NCBI GenBank assembly: GCA_027294455.1
Contig: JAPULZ010000164.1
Span: 1 to 64,000 of the forward strand
Reading direction: 5' to 3'
DNA length: 64,000 nt
Source: Gemmatimonadota bacterium
GTDB taxonomy: Bacteria > Gemmatimonadota > Gemmatimonadetes > Gemmatimonadales > GWC2-71-9
In this document: piece by piece, positions 31,691 to 40,051 of the stretch
How positions within the stretch are numbered: the first letter of the stretch is position 1
Layout: each line of letters begins with the position of its first letter
Notes under the pieces: model-generated
The model's database searches: none
Told to the model about the DNA's origin: nothing
What the model saw: only the letters and a program-made list of their open reading frames with translations
Position numbers and translations under genes: made by a program

Positions 31691-33565
31691 CTACCAGGCG
31701 ATGCCGTAGTCCTCTCCATGATAACTGGACCCGCCCCACATGGTGCCGTGGGCCCGGTCGAAGAAGATCGCGTTGATGGGACCCGACGTGATCGGCCTGG
31801 TATTGAGGACGTAGCCCTTGTCTTCCAGCTCGGCTCGCACCCACGCCGGCACTGATTCGTGGATCGTCATCTGCCCGGGACGCGAGGAGTGATCGCCGAA
31901 CGAACTTCGCATCTGATTGCTGTTGATGTTGGCGGCCTCCGCGGCCTGCTGGACGTTCATATCGAACTCCACCACGTTCAGAAAGAACTGCAGCAGGTTC
32001 TGGTCCTGCGCATCGCCACCCTGTACGGCGAACGAGAGAAACGGCTTGCCGTCCTTCAACGCAATGCTGGGCGTCAAGGTCGCGCGGGGGCGCTTCCCGG
32101 GCGCGACGACATTGAAGGGATTCTCACGCTCATCCAGCACGAAGCTCTGCATCCGCTGGCTCATGCCGATGCCCGTCCGGCCCGCGATGGTCGCCGGGAT
32201 CCACCCACCGCTCGGCGTGATGGACACGACCCACCCTTCGGCGTCTGCCGCCTGGACGGAGGTCGTGCCGGCATAGAAGTCTTCCTCGTAGGTATCGTCC
32301 TGGGCGCTGGCGGATCGGTCCGACGTCGTGGGGGCCACCACGTTCCAGTTCTCCAGCAGATGCAGGTACGGATTCGTCCGGCCCTCGAACGGGTACGGGT
32401 CGCCGGGCTTCACCTCCGGATCGTTGCGTTCCCAATTGATCTGCTCGAACCGTTGCCGCGCGTACTCCTTGGACAGCAGGCCCTGAATCGGCTCCACCGG
32501 CTCCACGTACGGATCGCCGTAGTAGAAATCCCGATCTGCGAACGCCAGGTTCATCGCCTGATACAGGGTATGGATGTATTGCGCGCTGTTGTAGCCCATG
32601 GACTGGAGATCGACGTTCTCCAGAATGTTGAGGGCCTGCAGCAGCACGGGGCCCTGCACCCAGCTCGTGAGCTTGTAGACCTCGATCCCCTTGTAGTCGG
32701 TCATGACCGGTTCTTCGGTGTAGACCTCCCAGTTGGCGAGATCCTCCAGTGTGTGCAGGCCGCCTTCCTCCTGTGAACCCCGGACGAACTCCTCGGCGAT
32801 GTCGCCGCGATAGAACCGGTCGAATGCCGCATAGATCGCTTCCTTGCGGCTCTTGCCGGCGGCCAGCGCCTGTTGCTCGGCCTCGACCAGCTTGCCGAGG
32901 GTTGCCAGGAGGTCGGGCTGCCGGAAGATCTCCCCGGGATACGGGGCTTCCCGTTCCTCGCCGAGGTGCGGAAGGAACACCTCGCGGGAATATCGCCATC
33001 CCTTGAGCTGCTCCTTGTTCCGCTCCATGGAGTTGGCCGTCTGCGCGTCGATGGGATAGCCCTCCGCCAGCTGCATCGCCGGGGCCAGAACCTCTGCGAG
33101 GCTCAGCGTGCCGTATTCCGCCAACATCACCAGGAGACCGCCCGGCGTCCCCGGCGTGGGCGCGGCCAACGGCCCACTGCCCGGCGGGTAGTCGAGCCCC
33201 CGTTCCCGGAAGAACTCCGGCGTCGCACCGGTCGGCGCCACGCCGAGAGCGTTGATCCCGATGACCTTGCCGGTGTGCGGATTGTAAATCAGGGCTTGCG
33301 TCTCACCGCCCCAACTCAGCACGTCGAACATGGTTGCCGTGGCCGCCAGCATCGCCGCGGCCGCATCCACCGCGTTGCCACCCCGCTGAAACACCCCGGC
33401 TCCGGCGGTAGCACCCAGGGGCTTGCCGGTGATCGCGATCCAATGCCGGCCGTGGAGCACCGGCTTCATGGTCCGCTGAGCCGCGGCGTCAGCCGGCCAC
33501 GACAGCGCGGACGCCAGCAGGCCGAGCAACCCCGTCCGGAAGACGAGTCTCGTGGTGGAGCGCAT
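31691..33565 (-). CDS. ggt: Gamma-glutamyltransferase family protein
   Basis: This 624-aa secreted enzyme of the Ntn-hydrolase superfamily is related to enzymes that cleave gamma-glutamyl bonds of glutathione and is normally autoprocessed into two chains. There is a signal peptide to about A29. The large-subunit block G-G-N-A-V-D-A-A-A-A-M-L-A is at 62-74. The processing site and likely nucleophile is T434 in Y-A-G-T-T-S-V. Classical GGTs have T-T-H here, so the specificity may differ. The ATG at 33565 has GAGGAGGA upstream. It is divergent from the amidohydrolase gene. Confidence 0.85.
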   Translation of the reverse strand: MRSTTRLVFRTGLLGLLASALSWPADAAAQRTMKPVLHGRHWIAITGKPLGATAGAGVFQRGGNAVDAAAAMLAATATMFDVLSWGGETQALIYNPHTGKVIGINALGVAPTGATPEFFRERGLDYPPGSGPLAAPTPGTPGGLLVMLAEYGTLSLAEVLAPAMQLAEGYPIDAQTANSMERNKEQLKGWRYSREVFLPHLGEEREAPYPGEIFRQPDLLATLGKLVEAEQQALAAGKSRKEAIYAAFDRFYRGDIAEEFVRGSQEEGGLHTLEDLANWEVYTEEPVMTDYKGIEVYKLTSWVQGPVLLQALNILENVDLQSMGYNSAQYIHTLYQAMNLAFADRDFYYGDPYVEPVEPIQGLLSKEYARQRFEQINWERNDPEVKPGDPYPFEGRTNPYLHLLENWNVVAPTTSDRSASAQDDTYEEDFYAGTTSVQAADAEGWVVSITPSGGWIPATIAGRTGIGMSQRMQSFVLDERENPFNVVAPGKRPRATLTPSIALKDGKPFLSFAVQGGDAQDQNLLQFFLNVVEFDMNVQQAAEAANINSNQMRSSFGDHSSRPGQMTIHESVPAWVRAELEDKGYVLNTRPITSGPINAIFFDRAHGTMWGGSSYHGEDYGIAW

Positions 33566-33722
33566 GGTTCCTCCTCGCAAAATCGGCAGCCGCCCCGGCC
33601 CTGTGGGACACGCGGGACCGCATCAGGAGCGAAAAGTTATATCGCCCGTGGCGAAGACAGAAGGCGCCTCGGGAACCCGACCAACCTCTTCTGCATTCAA
33701 TCATCCTTGACCAATATTCATT

Positions 33723-33752
33723 CTCCCGGATCGCCCGCTCCCGGATCGCCCG
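33723..33752. repeat. Two tandem 15-bp repeats
   Basis: Positions 33723-33737 and 33738-33752 are identical (CTCCCGGATCGCCCG). They lie in the 229-bp region between the divergent ggt and amidohydrolase genes, about 45 nt before the latter's start. Possible regulator binding repeats; nothing more can be said. Confidence 0.45.
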
Positions 33753-33794
33753 GCCCGTCGTGACAGCGCGCGACCAGCGAAAGGATCGACCGTG

Positions 33795-35120
33795 ATGTTC
33801 TTGCGCAGCGTCCTCTGCTCCACGTTTGGCCTGGTGCTCTGGAATGCGTCGGCGCCGGCCCAACAGCCTGCGCTCCTCATCGAACGGGTTACCCTCATCG
33901 ATGGCACCGGCCGGGCGCCGGTCAGCGGCGCGTCGGTGCTCGTCGAGGAAGACCGCATCATCGCGGTCTCCACCGAGACCATCGTGGTGGACGGGGCCGT
34001 CACGCGGATCGACGGCCGAGGGAAGTACCTCATTCCCGGCCTCATGGACATGCACGTCCACCTCAGTGCGGGGCGCGATGGCGGTGTGAATGCCGAACCC
34101 GGGGTGCGGGCGCTCCACGGCTTCTTGTACAGCGGCATTACGTCGATCTTTGACGCGGGGAACGATCCGGATTTCATCCTTGCCTTGCGAGAGCGGGAAC
34201 GCCGCGGCGCGCTCACCAGTCCCCGCATCTTCGCCACGGGATCCCTGGTCACGGTCCCCGGCGGACATGGCGGCGGACGCCACGCCACGCTGGTCGAATC
34301 GTGGCCCGAGGCCATCCCGCTGCTCGACGCGCACCTCGCGCGGGAACCGGACATGGTCAAATTGACCTTCGACGAGCACGGCTGGGGAACCCGGCCCCTC
34401 ATCCCGTTGCTGCCTGTGGAGCTGATGCGACGGGTGGGCGCATATTTCAACGAACACGGCATTCGCACGACGGTGCACATCTCCCACGAATACCGCGCGC
34501 GGGAGGCCATCGACGCAGGAATCAATACGCTGGCGCACCCGGTGATTCAGGGCCCGATCAGCGAGGGGTTCGTCCGGCTCATGGCGACCCGCAAGATCCC
34601 GATGGTCTCCACGCTCACCATCGGGGACGGATACAGCCGTCTCGTAGAGCATCCCGAATTTCTGGACCAGCCCCTCTACCGGGCCGTGTACGAGCCCGAG
34701 ACGATCGATCTCTTGAGAACGGAGGTCCGCGATCAATACGCGCGGCGAAGCTGGACGACGTGGATGAAAGTGATGACGCCGGTGGCGCAGGAAAACCTGC
34801 GCCAGATCAACGCGGCCGGTGGCGTGATCGTACTGGGATCGGATCAGTCGAGCGGACCCGCCTCCCACCGCGAACTTGAGCTCATCGTGGCCGGCGGCGT
34901 CCCGCCGCTGGATGCCATCCGCATCGCCACGCTGCACGCGGCGATCTTTCTCGGAAAAGAGCGCTATCTGGGATCGATCGAAGCAGGCAAGCTGGCCGAC
35001 ATGGTGCTGCTGAACGCCGATCCGCTCGCCGACATCACCAACGCGGCGCGCATCGAGCTCGTGATCAAGGGCGGCACCATCATCGACCGGTCGACACTGG
35101 ATCTGCCTATCAACCGCTAG
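33795..35120 (+). CDS. Secreted amidohydrolase
   Basis: This 441-aa metal-dependent hydrolase has a signal peptide (to about A-P-A-Q near 20). The metal motif H-V-H is in G-L-M-D-M-H-V-H-L, with histidines in T-V-H-I-S-H and L-A-H-P, and an aspartate in G-S-D-Q-S-S-G. The C-terminal I-E-A-G-K-L-A-D-M-V-L-L is typical of imidazolonepropionase-like amidohydrolases, many of which are exported dipeptidases or prolidases in this phylum. The ATG at 33795 follows AAAGGA. Substrate unknown. It converges with the next gene, 18 nt between stops. Confidence 0.85.
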   Translation: MFLRSVLCSTFGLVLWNASAPAQQPALLIERVTLIDGTGRAPVSGASVLVEEDRIIAVSTETIVVDGAVTRIDGRGKYLIPGLMDMHVHLSAGRDGGVNAEPGVRALHGFLYSGITSIFDAGNDPDFILALRERERRGALTSPRIFATGSLVTVPGGHGGGRHATLVESWPEAIPLLDAHLAREPDMVKLTFDEHGWGTRPLIPLLPVELMRRVGAYFNEHGIRTTVHISHEYRAREAIDAGINTLAHPVIQGPISEGFVRLMATRKIPMVSTLTIGDGYSRLVEHPEFLDQPLYRAVYEPETIDLLRTEVRDQYARRSWTTWMKVMTPVAQENLRQINAAGGVIVLGSDQSSGPASHRELELIVAGGVPPLDAIRIATLHAAIFLGKERYLGSIEAGKLADMVLLNADPLADITNAARIELVIKGGTIIDRSTLDLPINR

Positions 35121-35138
35121 GCTATCAAGGGGCCAGTC

Positions 35139-35603
35139 TTAGTTGACGGCTCGCTCCACCAAGTCGACGATTTCGGCTACGGACATCGTGTAGTATGACG
35201 CCTCCCCGGACTCGACGGTTTGGAGCCACGCACCGTACGCGCTGGCGAACCCCACCGGCGACACCACCTCGTCCTTGAGTTCGAGCACGCTCGCGTCGAG
35301 CACGTCTTCGGCAATGGCCACGTGGGGGATGATATCCTGGACGCCCGAGGGTTGGAACCGACTCGCAACGGCGACCCGGATGATCTGGATGTGGACGACG
35401 GTGGCCGTATCCGCCAGTCGCCCGACCCTTTCGACCAAGACCCGCGACTGGTCCTCTCCCTCACGGTTCTCATAGCTCCACACTTGCCCGGCCTCGAACC
35501 GTGACTCCACTGCGGGTGGCTCGGCCTGCTCGGACGCGCCGACACCGCACGCCGTCACGACCACCAGGAGCCCGGGAAAGCACCGCGGAAACGTCTTGCG
35601 CAT
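35139..35603 (-). CDS. Unknown lipoprotein
   Basis: This 154-aa protein has a short signal and a good lipobox at V-V-T-A-C19. The mature part begins acidic, then shows an S-R-F-E-A-G-Q-V-W-S-Y pattern and alternating beta strands, ending in a helix (I-V-D-L-V-E-R-A-V-N). I recognise no family. It stands alone between a convergent amidohydrolase gene and a divergent barrel gene. Confidence 0.65.
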   Translation of the reverse strand: MRKTFPRCFPGLLVVVTACGVGASEQAEPPAVESRFEAGQVWSYENREGEDQSRVLVERVGRLADTATVVHIQIIRVAVASRFQPSGVQDIIPHVAIAEDVLDASVLELKDEVVSPVGFASAYGAWLQTVESGEASYYTMSVAEIVDLVERAVN

Positions 35604-35773
35604 AGAATCTCGCCGTTGAGAGTGTCGGAACGATCGAGGAATCCGGCGGCGATCTCTGTAGTCGGCGTCACCGAGGCAGCCAGGATGCTCCCCCCTACAA
35701 TGTCTCTCATATCGTTACTTGCCAGTCGGTTACTAGCTGATGCCTCGCCACACCGGGGATTGGCCACCGCGGC

Positions 35774-35789
35774 TGTGATCTGGATCACA
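35774..35789. promoter_or_regulatory. CRP-type operator
   Basis: TGTGA-N6-TCACA is a perfect palindrome over all 16 bases (TGTGATCTGGATCACA), the textbook CRP/FNR-superfamily half-site arrangement. It lies 54 nt before the barrel gene start. A -10-like TACGAT at 35812-35817 would put the transcription start near 35824 and the site centre near -42, the position of a class II activator. The rest of the 240-bp gap (35604-35843) shows no other feature. Confidence 0.7.
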
Positions 35790-35843
35790 GGAGGTTCTTG
35801 TAGGGCTGGTGTACGATGACCGTCCAGAACACGAGGCCGGTGG

Positions 35844-36449
35844 ATGCATCAAGTACCAAGAACCCTTGACGCGAAGGCCCGCGGTGCGCTCGCGGTGGCC
35901 ATCCTGCTCGCTGCGGCGCCGGCGGCCCTGTCGGCCCAAGATGCGGTTGTGTTGGACGGCTTCTGGATCGGCGGTGGCGTGGGCATCGGCTTCGGAGGCG
36001 TGAGTTGCACCGTCTGTTCGGCCAGCAGAGAGGACGCCTTGGCGGCCTCGGTGCGGTTGGGCACCGCGCTCGGGAGCCGCATGCTCGTGGGCTTCGAAGT
36101 CAATGGGTGGGCCCGCAGCGAGGACGAGTTCGATTTTCGCCTGGGCGCGCTGTCGGCCGTGGTGTTTTTTTATCCGTCCAGCCGCGCGTCCGGCACCTGG
36201 TACATCAAGACCGGCATCGGGGCCGTGGCATATGAGGTGTCTGCCGTCGACGAAGAATCCATCACGGCCCGGGGAGCCAGCGGGCAATTCGAAATCGGCC
36301 GTTCGGTGGGGATCGGCTCCAAGCTGGTGCTGTCCCCGTTCGTCAACTTCATCGGTTCCGTGGGCGCCAACTTGAAGTCGGGCAACGAAGTCCTCACGTC
36401 GGCCAGCATTACTCTCCTACAGTTCGGCGTCGGGCTGACGTATCACTAA
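35844..36449 (+). CDS. Probable outer-membrane beta-barrel protein
   Basis: This 201-aa protein has a signal peptide (hydrophobic to A-L-S-A-Q about residue 32). The mature part alternates aromatic and glycine-rich strands (F-W-I-G-G-G-V-G-I-G-F-G-G ... A-V-V-F-F-Y-P ... G-T-W-Y-I-K-T-G-I-G-A-V-A-Y-E) and ends in L-L-Q-F-G-V-G-L-T-Y-H, the pattern of an eight-stranded barrel. Two cysteines (S-C-T-V-C) lie in the first loop. No specific family is recognised. The lipoprotein gene follows after 11 nt, so the two are probably co-expressed, and a CRP-type site lies upstream. Confidence 0.7.
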   Translation: MHQVPRTLDAKARGALAVAILLAAAPAALSAQDAVVLDGFWIGGGVGIGFGGVSCTVCSASREDALAASVRLGTALGSRMLVGFEVNGWARSEDEFDFRLGALSAVVFFYPSSRASGTWYIKTGIGAVAYEVSAVDEESITARGASGQFEIGRSVGIGSKLVLSPFVNFIGSVGANLKSGNEVLTSASITLLQFGVGLTYH

Positions 36450-36460
36450 CGGAGCAAGTT

Positions 36461-37684
36461 ATGGTGATGATCGGACATGCGACTCGAACTGCCGCGGTAG
36501 TCGGATTGATCGGCACGGCCATCCTGGCCTGCGGTGACGGCGTGCTAGCACCCGAGGACGCGCCACAAGGTCCCAGCGGCGCGTTCGGTGTCTGGGCGCC
36601 GGGCCCCGACGACACGTGCACCGCCGAAATTCACGACCGCTACGCGGTGCTGGGGCCCGACGGCAAGCTATATCCCACGTGGCACCCGGCCGTCGACCCC
36701 GAGTCCGATTGTACGTTCGGCCACGAGCATGGACGAAATCCCGAAGGCTCCGACCTGTTCGGGGAGGTCGGCCATATCCCGTTCGGCTACGCCGGTGACG
36801 TCGCCGGTTTTGTTGCGCCGCATGTGGGACACAAGGTCGAGTGGGAAAACAACGTGCCCATGTCGTTCGACGGGGTGGGCGATGCCATCTTCGCGTCGGA
36901 GTGCGACCTCCTCGTGGAACTGCACCAAGGCTCCGCGGGAAGCGGGTCGTTCACCAACCCACACCACGAGCTCGTGTACCACGCCCACTGCGACGACGGC
37001 ATCGAGCTACACCTCACACTGGTGAGCACCATCGGGACAGGGGGCGAATTCACTCGTTCGTGCAGCGACGGCAGTGCCGCCGTCGTACTCTCGGAACCCT
37101 TCATCAACGGCGGGGGACGGCGTCGCATTCCGGATCGCACCTGCGTCGACCGCCACATCTTGGTGCCGGAAGGCGAGCGGTCGGACTACCGGTCCGGGCT
37201 GCGAGAGAGCTGGCAGATGTCAGAGAGCATTCGCACCGAGGACGGGCATCGACTGGCCAGCGTGGGACCGTACTTCAACGTGTTCAATCCCAGCCGCTTC
37301 CACGACCCCGCATCCCCCGACGGCATCGGCCGGCCGATGGACGTGTGCTACGAAGTCACGGTCACAGGGGCACGCGCTCGCGGCGGAATCTGTGCCGAAG
37401 CAACCGACAGCGGCCGCGTGCTGGACATCGCGTGGAACGACCCCCGGTCGCTCTTCGACGGCACTGAGCGCGACGTCGACATCAACCGCATCCGCATCAC
37501 CAATGCCGACGGCCCGGGGTTCTGGTATACCGATGCGTTCGGCAAGAACGGCCGGCCGGAACCGTTCGAGGGGTCCATCCGGCAGATCATCGCCCGCATC
37601 GACAATGCCGGCGTGGCGCCAAACGGACCGAGCATCGGCCGCGAGCGGAGTTACCGGGATACGGGGGTACACCCGCCCAACTGA
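36461..37684 (+). CDS. Unknown 407-aa lipoprotein
   Basis: The protein starts with a lipoprotein signal ending at A-I-L-A-C24. The mature part is rich in His, Asp and Cys: F-G-H-E-H-G-R-N-P, H-H-E-L-V-Y-H-A-H-C-D-D-G-I-E-L-H, and about eight cysteines in all, suggesting metal binding and disulfides. I recognise no family; similar hypothetical proteins occur in soil and marine bacteria as far as I recall. GGAG lies 6 nt before the ATG. It is likely in one operon with the preceding barrel gene. Confidence 0.65.
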   Translation: MVMIGHATRTAAVVGLIGTAILACGDGVLAPEDAPQGPSGAFGVWAPGPDDTCTAEIHDRYAVLGPDGKLYPTWHPAVDPESDCTFGHEHGRNPEGSDLFGEVGHIPFGYAGDVAGFVAPHVGHKVEWENNVPMSFDGVGDAIFASECDLLVELHQGSAGSGSFTNPHHELVYHAHCDDGIELHLTLVSTIGTGGEFTRSCSDGSAAVVLSEPFINGGGRRRIPDRTCVDRHILVPEGERSDYRSGLRESWQMSESIRTEDGHRLASVGPYFNVFNPSRFHDPASPDGIGRPMDVCYEVTVTGARARGGICAEATDSGRVLDIAWNDPRSLFDGTERDVDINRIRITNADGPGFWYTDAFGKNGRPEPFEGSIRQIIARIDNAGVAPNGPSIGRERSYRDTGVHPPN

Positions 37685-37693
37685 GACGGGCGG

Positions 37694-38305
37694 TCAGATC
37701 GGGCTGCGGGGGTAGTCGATGTAGCGCGCGGTTTCTTCAGCCACCTCGCGCCCGAAGGTCTCCTCGACGACCGCGAACGCCATGTCGATCCCGGCGGAGA
37801 CACCGGCGGAGGTCACGATCTCATCCACGACGACCCGCCGATCGCGCACGACAGTGATGGTCGGATCGATCCCTCGCAACACGTCCAGCGCGCCCCAATG
37901 CGTCGTGGCCCGGCGCCCCTGCAGAAGCCCGGCCCGCGCGAGGAGCAACGACCCGGTGCAGACGGACGTAGTCTTGCGCGCCGACTCCGCCACCCTCCTG
38001 ATCCACTCCAGCGTCGGCTCGTCGTCCAGCAGCCGTCGCGTGCCGAATCCACCGGAAACGACCAGCAGATCGATGTGGGGCGCACCGGCGAAATCGCAGT
38101 GCGGCGTCACGCGCAGCCCACCGGTCGCCACGACGGTTTCCGGTGACCGGGCCACCGTGAACACGTGAAACGGAGCGGTGTCCTCCGAGCGGCGCGACTC
38201 TACCCCTGCCTCGAGGCGAGTGCGGGAAAACACTTCGAACGGGCCCGCGAAATCGAGAACCTCGACATCGTCGAAGAGGAGGATTCCGACGTTGAGTTTT
38301 TCCAC
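37694..38305 (-). CDS. DJ-1/PfpI family protein (class I GATase-like)
   Basis: This 203-aa protein has the DJ-1/PfpI fold: V-G-I-L-L-F-D-D-V-E-V-L-D-F-A-G-P at the N-terminus and the nucleophile elbow with C in S-V-C-T-G-S-L-L-L-A (about 115). A T-T-H-W segment follows at about 135. These match the isonitrile-hydratase and AraC-regulator N-terminal group; there is no DNA-binding domain here. Substrate not known. It starts 75 nt after the preceding gene of the same strand and converges with the 407-aa lipoprotein gene. Confidence 0.85.
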   Translation of the reverse strand: MEKLNVGILLFDDVEVLDFAGPFEVFSRTRLEAGVESRRSEDTAPFHVFTVARSPETVVATGGLRVTPHCDFAGAPHIDLLVVSGGFGTRRLLDDEPTLEWIRRVAESARKTTSVCTGSLLLARAGLLQGRRATTHWGALDVLRGIDPTITVVRDRRVVVDEIVTSAGVSAGIDMAFAVVEETFGREVAEETARYIDYPRSPI

Positions 38306-38380
38306 GTGACGCCCTCTTTCACGGCGATGACCGGGGTGATGGCGACCAGAGTGGCCTTCTCGCTCACGGTAGGGACCCTA

Positions 38381-38653
38381 CTAGCGGACGCCTTTGGCCG
38401 ACAACTCTACCAGGTCGCCGGATCGGAAGCGGCGGCGGTCGGCGATATCACGGAGGACGAACGCGATCACATGTTCCGTGGGTTCCGCCGTCAACATGGT
38501 TGGTTGCCGCAGCCAAGGCGACACCGCGATGCCCCCGAGACGCAAACCGGGACCAAACCGCAGGTCCCCGGGGCCCATCTGGCGCCCGAGAACGACGCCC
38601 ATGTTCCCGACCGCGAACGTTCGTTCGATCTTGAAGAGTGTCTCGTTTTTCAA
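38381..38653 (-). CDS. 90-aa EF-Tu domain-2-like beta-barrel protein
   Basis: A TTG start at 38653 overlaps the phosphohexomutase stop by 4 nt. The 90-aa product (F-K-I-E-R-T-F-A-V-G-N-M-G-V-V-L-G-R ... E-H-V-I-A-F-V-L ... F-R-S-G-D-L-V-E-L) follows the strand and glycine pattern of translation-factor domain II, but no GTPase domain is attached. Such stand-alone domains are known as hypothetical proteins. A role in binding nucleic acid or a ribosome partner is guesswork. It is the last gene reached from the nuo promoter without a gap. Confidence 0.6.
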   Translation of the reverse strand: MKNETLFKIERTFAVGNMGVVLGRQMGPGDLRFGPGLRLGGIAVSPWLRQPTMLTAEPTEHVIAFVLRDIADRRRFRSGDLVELSAKGVR

Positions 38654-40044
38654 TGTTCGCCTTCCGCTTCTTCCCGGCCAATACCTTTCCCCCGCAGCCA
38701 ATCCTCCACCTCGTCGCGGTAGCTCTTGAGCAGATCGGCCGAGGACGCTTCGAACCGCATCACGAGCACCGCCTGTGTGTTGGAAGCCCGTACGAGCCCC
38801 CACCCTTCCGGGAACGTGATCCGGACTCCGTCCATCTCGGAAACGGAATACCGGGAGCGGAAATGTTCGGTTGCCTGCTCGACGATGGCGAACTTCCGGG
38901 CGTCGGGGCAGTCCAGGCGTATTTCAGGCGTTGAGCAACGCACCGGGAGCGAGGAGAGCATCGCCGACAGGGGTTCGTCCTGCCCTGCCACGAAGTCGAG
39001 GAGGCGCGCCGCCGCGAACAGGGCGTCGTCGAAACCGTAATAATCCCCGCCGAAGAACATGTGGCCGCTCATCTCTCCCGCGAGCGGCGCATCGAGTTCC
39101 TTCATTCTCGCCTTGATGAGTGAATGTCCCGTCTTCCACATTTCAGGCACAAGGCCGGACCGCACGAGATCGATGGACAACGCGTCCGAGCACTTGACGT
39201 CGAAGATGACGGGATGGCCTTTTCCCATGCGCGCCGCGAGGTCGCGGCCGAACAGCGCGAGCAGATGATCGCCGAAGATGACGTTGCCCTGCTCGTCAAC
39301 CACGCCGATGCGGTCCGCGTCTCCGTCGAACGCGATGCCGAGGGCGGCCTTCGTGCGGCGGACCGCTTCCTGCAGATCACGCAGGTTCTCCAGCACCGTG
39401 GGGTCCGGGTGGTGATTCGGAAACGTGCCGTCCGACTCGCAAAAGAGCGGCACGACCTCGGCGCCGAGCCGGGACAGAATCGACTCGGCCACCAGGCTTC
39501 CCACCCCATTGCCACAGTCCACGACGACCCGTACCGACTTCTTCAGTGGGCCGTTGCGCTCGAGAATGGCCGTGGCATACTTCTCCAGCACGGTGGTGTC
39601 GACGCCGAGACTCCCGGCGCCGTCGTCGGTTTCCGCTTCGACGATCAGCCGGCGCAATTCCTGGATATCGCTTCCGTGCAGCGTGGCGCCAGCCACGACC
39701 ATCTTGAAACCGTTGAATTCGGGCGGATTGTGGGAACCGGTTACCTGCAGACCGCCATCGACGTCGAGCTCGTGCAGCGCGAGGTAGAGAGCCGGGGTCG
39801 GCAACATGCCGACGTCGATGGCGTGGGCGCCGGCGGCAGCCATCCCGTCCCGCACGGCCTGGGCCAACCCCTCCCCACTGGGACGGTTATCCCGCCCCAC
39901 GGCCAAACGCGCGGGCCGGCCGAGCCGGCGGCGGGCATGGGTGGCCACGGCCCGGCCGATCGCATGCGCAACCTGCACATCGATCTGCTCGCCAATCACG
40001 CCCCGGATATCGTATTGACGGAAAATGGCTTCGGGGACGTTCAT
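38650..40044 (-). CDS. Phosphomannomutase / phosphoglucomutase
   Basis: This 464-aa alpha-D-phosphohexomutase interconverts hexose 1- and 6-phosphates for exopolysaccharide, LPS or glycogen precursors. The active serine is in V-T-G-S-H-N-P (about 101-107), the metal loop is D-G-D-A-D-R, the sugar loop G-E-M-S-G-H and the phosphate loop R-A-S-N-T. This is the AlgC/ManB-type arrangement. It starts 7 nt after the nuoN stop, so it is probably read from the nuo transcript, an unexpected partner for complex I. Confidence 0.92.
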   Translation of the reverse strand: MNVPEAIFRQYDIRGVIGEQIDVQVAHAIGRAVATHARRRLGRPARLAVGRDNRPSGEGLAQAVRDGMAAAGAHAIDVGMLPTPALYLALHELDVDGGLQVTGSHNPPEFNGFKMVVAGATLHGSDIQELRRLIVEAETDDGAGSLGVDTTVLEKYATAILERNGPLKKSVRVVVDCGNGVGSLVAESILSRLGAEVVPLFCESDGTFPNHHPDPTVLENLRDLQEAVRRTKAALGIAFDGDADRIGVVDEQGNVIFGDHLLALFGRDLAARMGKGHPVIFDVKCSDALSIDLVRSGLVPEMWKTGHSLIKARMKELDAPLAGEMSGHMFFGGDYYGFDDALFAAARLLDFVAGQDEPLSAMLSSLPVRCSTPEIRLDCPDARKFAIVEQATEHFRSRYSVSEMDGVRITFPEGWGLVRASNTQAVLVMRFEASSADLLKSYRDEVEDWLRGKGIGREEAEGEH

Positions 40045-40051
40045 CTGGCGC

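Noticed and set aside
33489-34937. A 482-residue minus-strand open frame opposite the amidohydrolase gene
   Set aside because: It is Arg/Gly/His-rich with no family pattern and mirrors the codon structure of the plus-strand gene, which has a clear signal peptide and metal motifs.
37673-37690. CCGCCC...GGGCGG hairpin at the convergent stop of the 407-aa lipoprotein gene
   Set aside because: Stem of only six pairs and no T-run on either strand; not enough for a terminator call.
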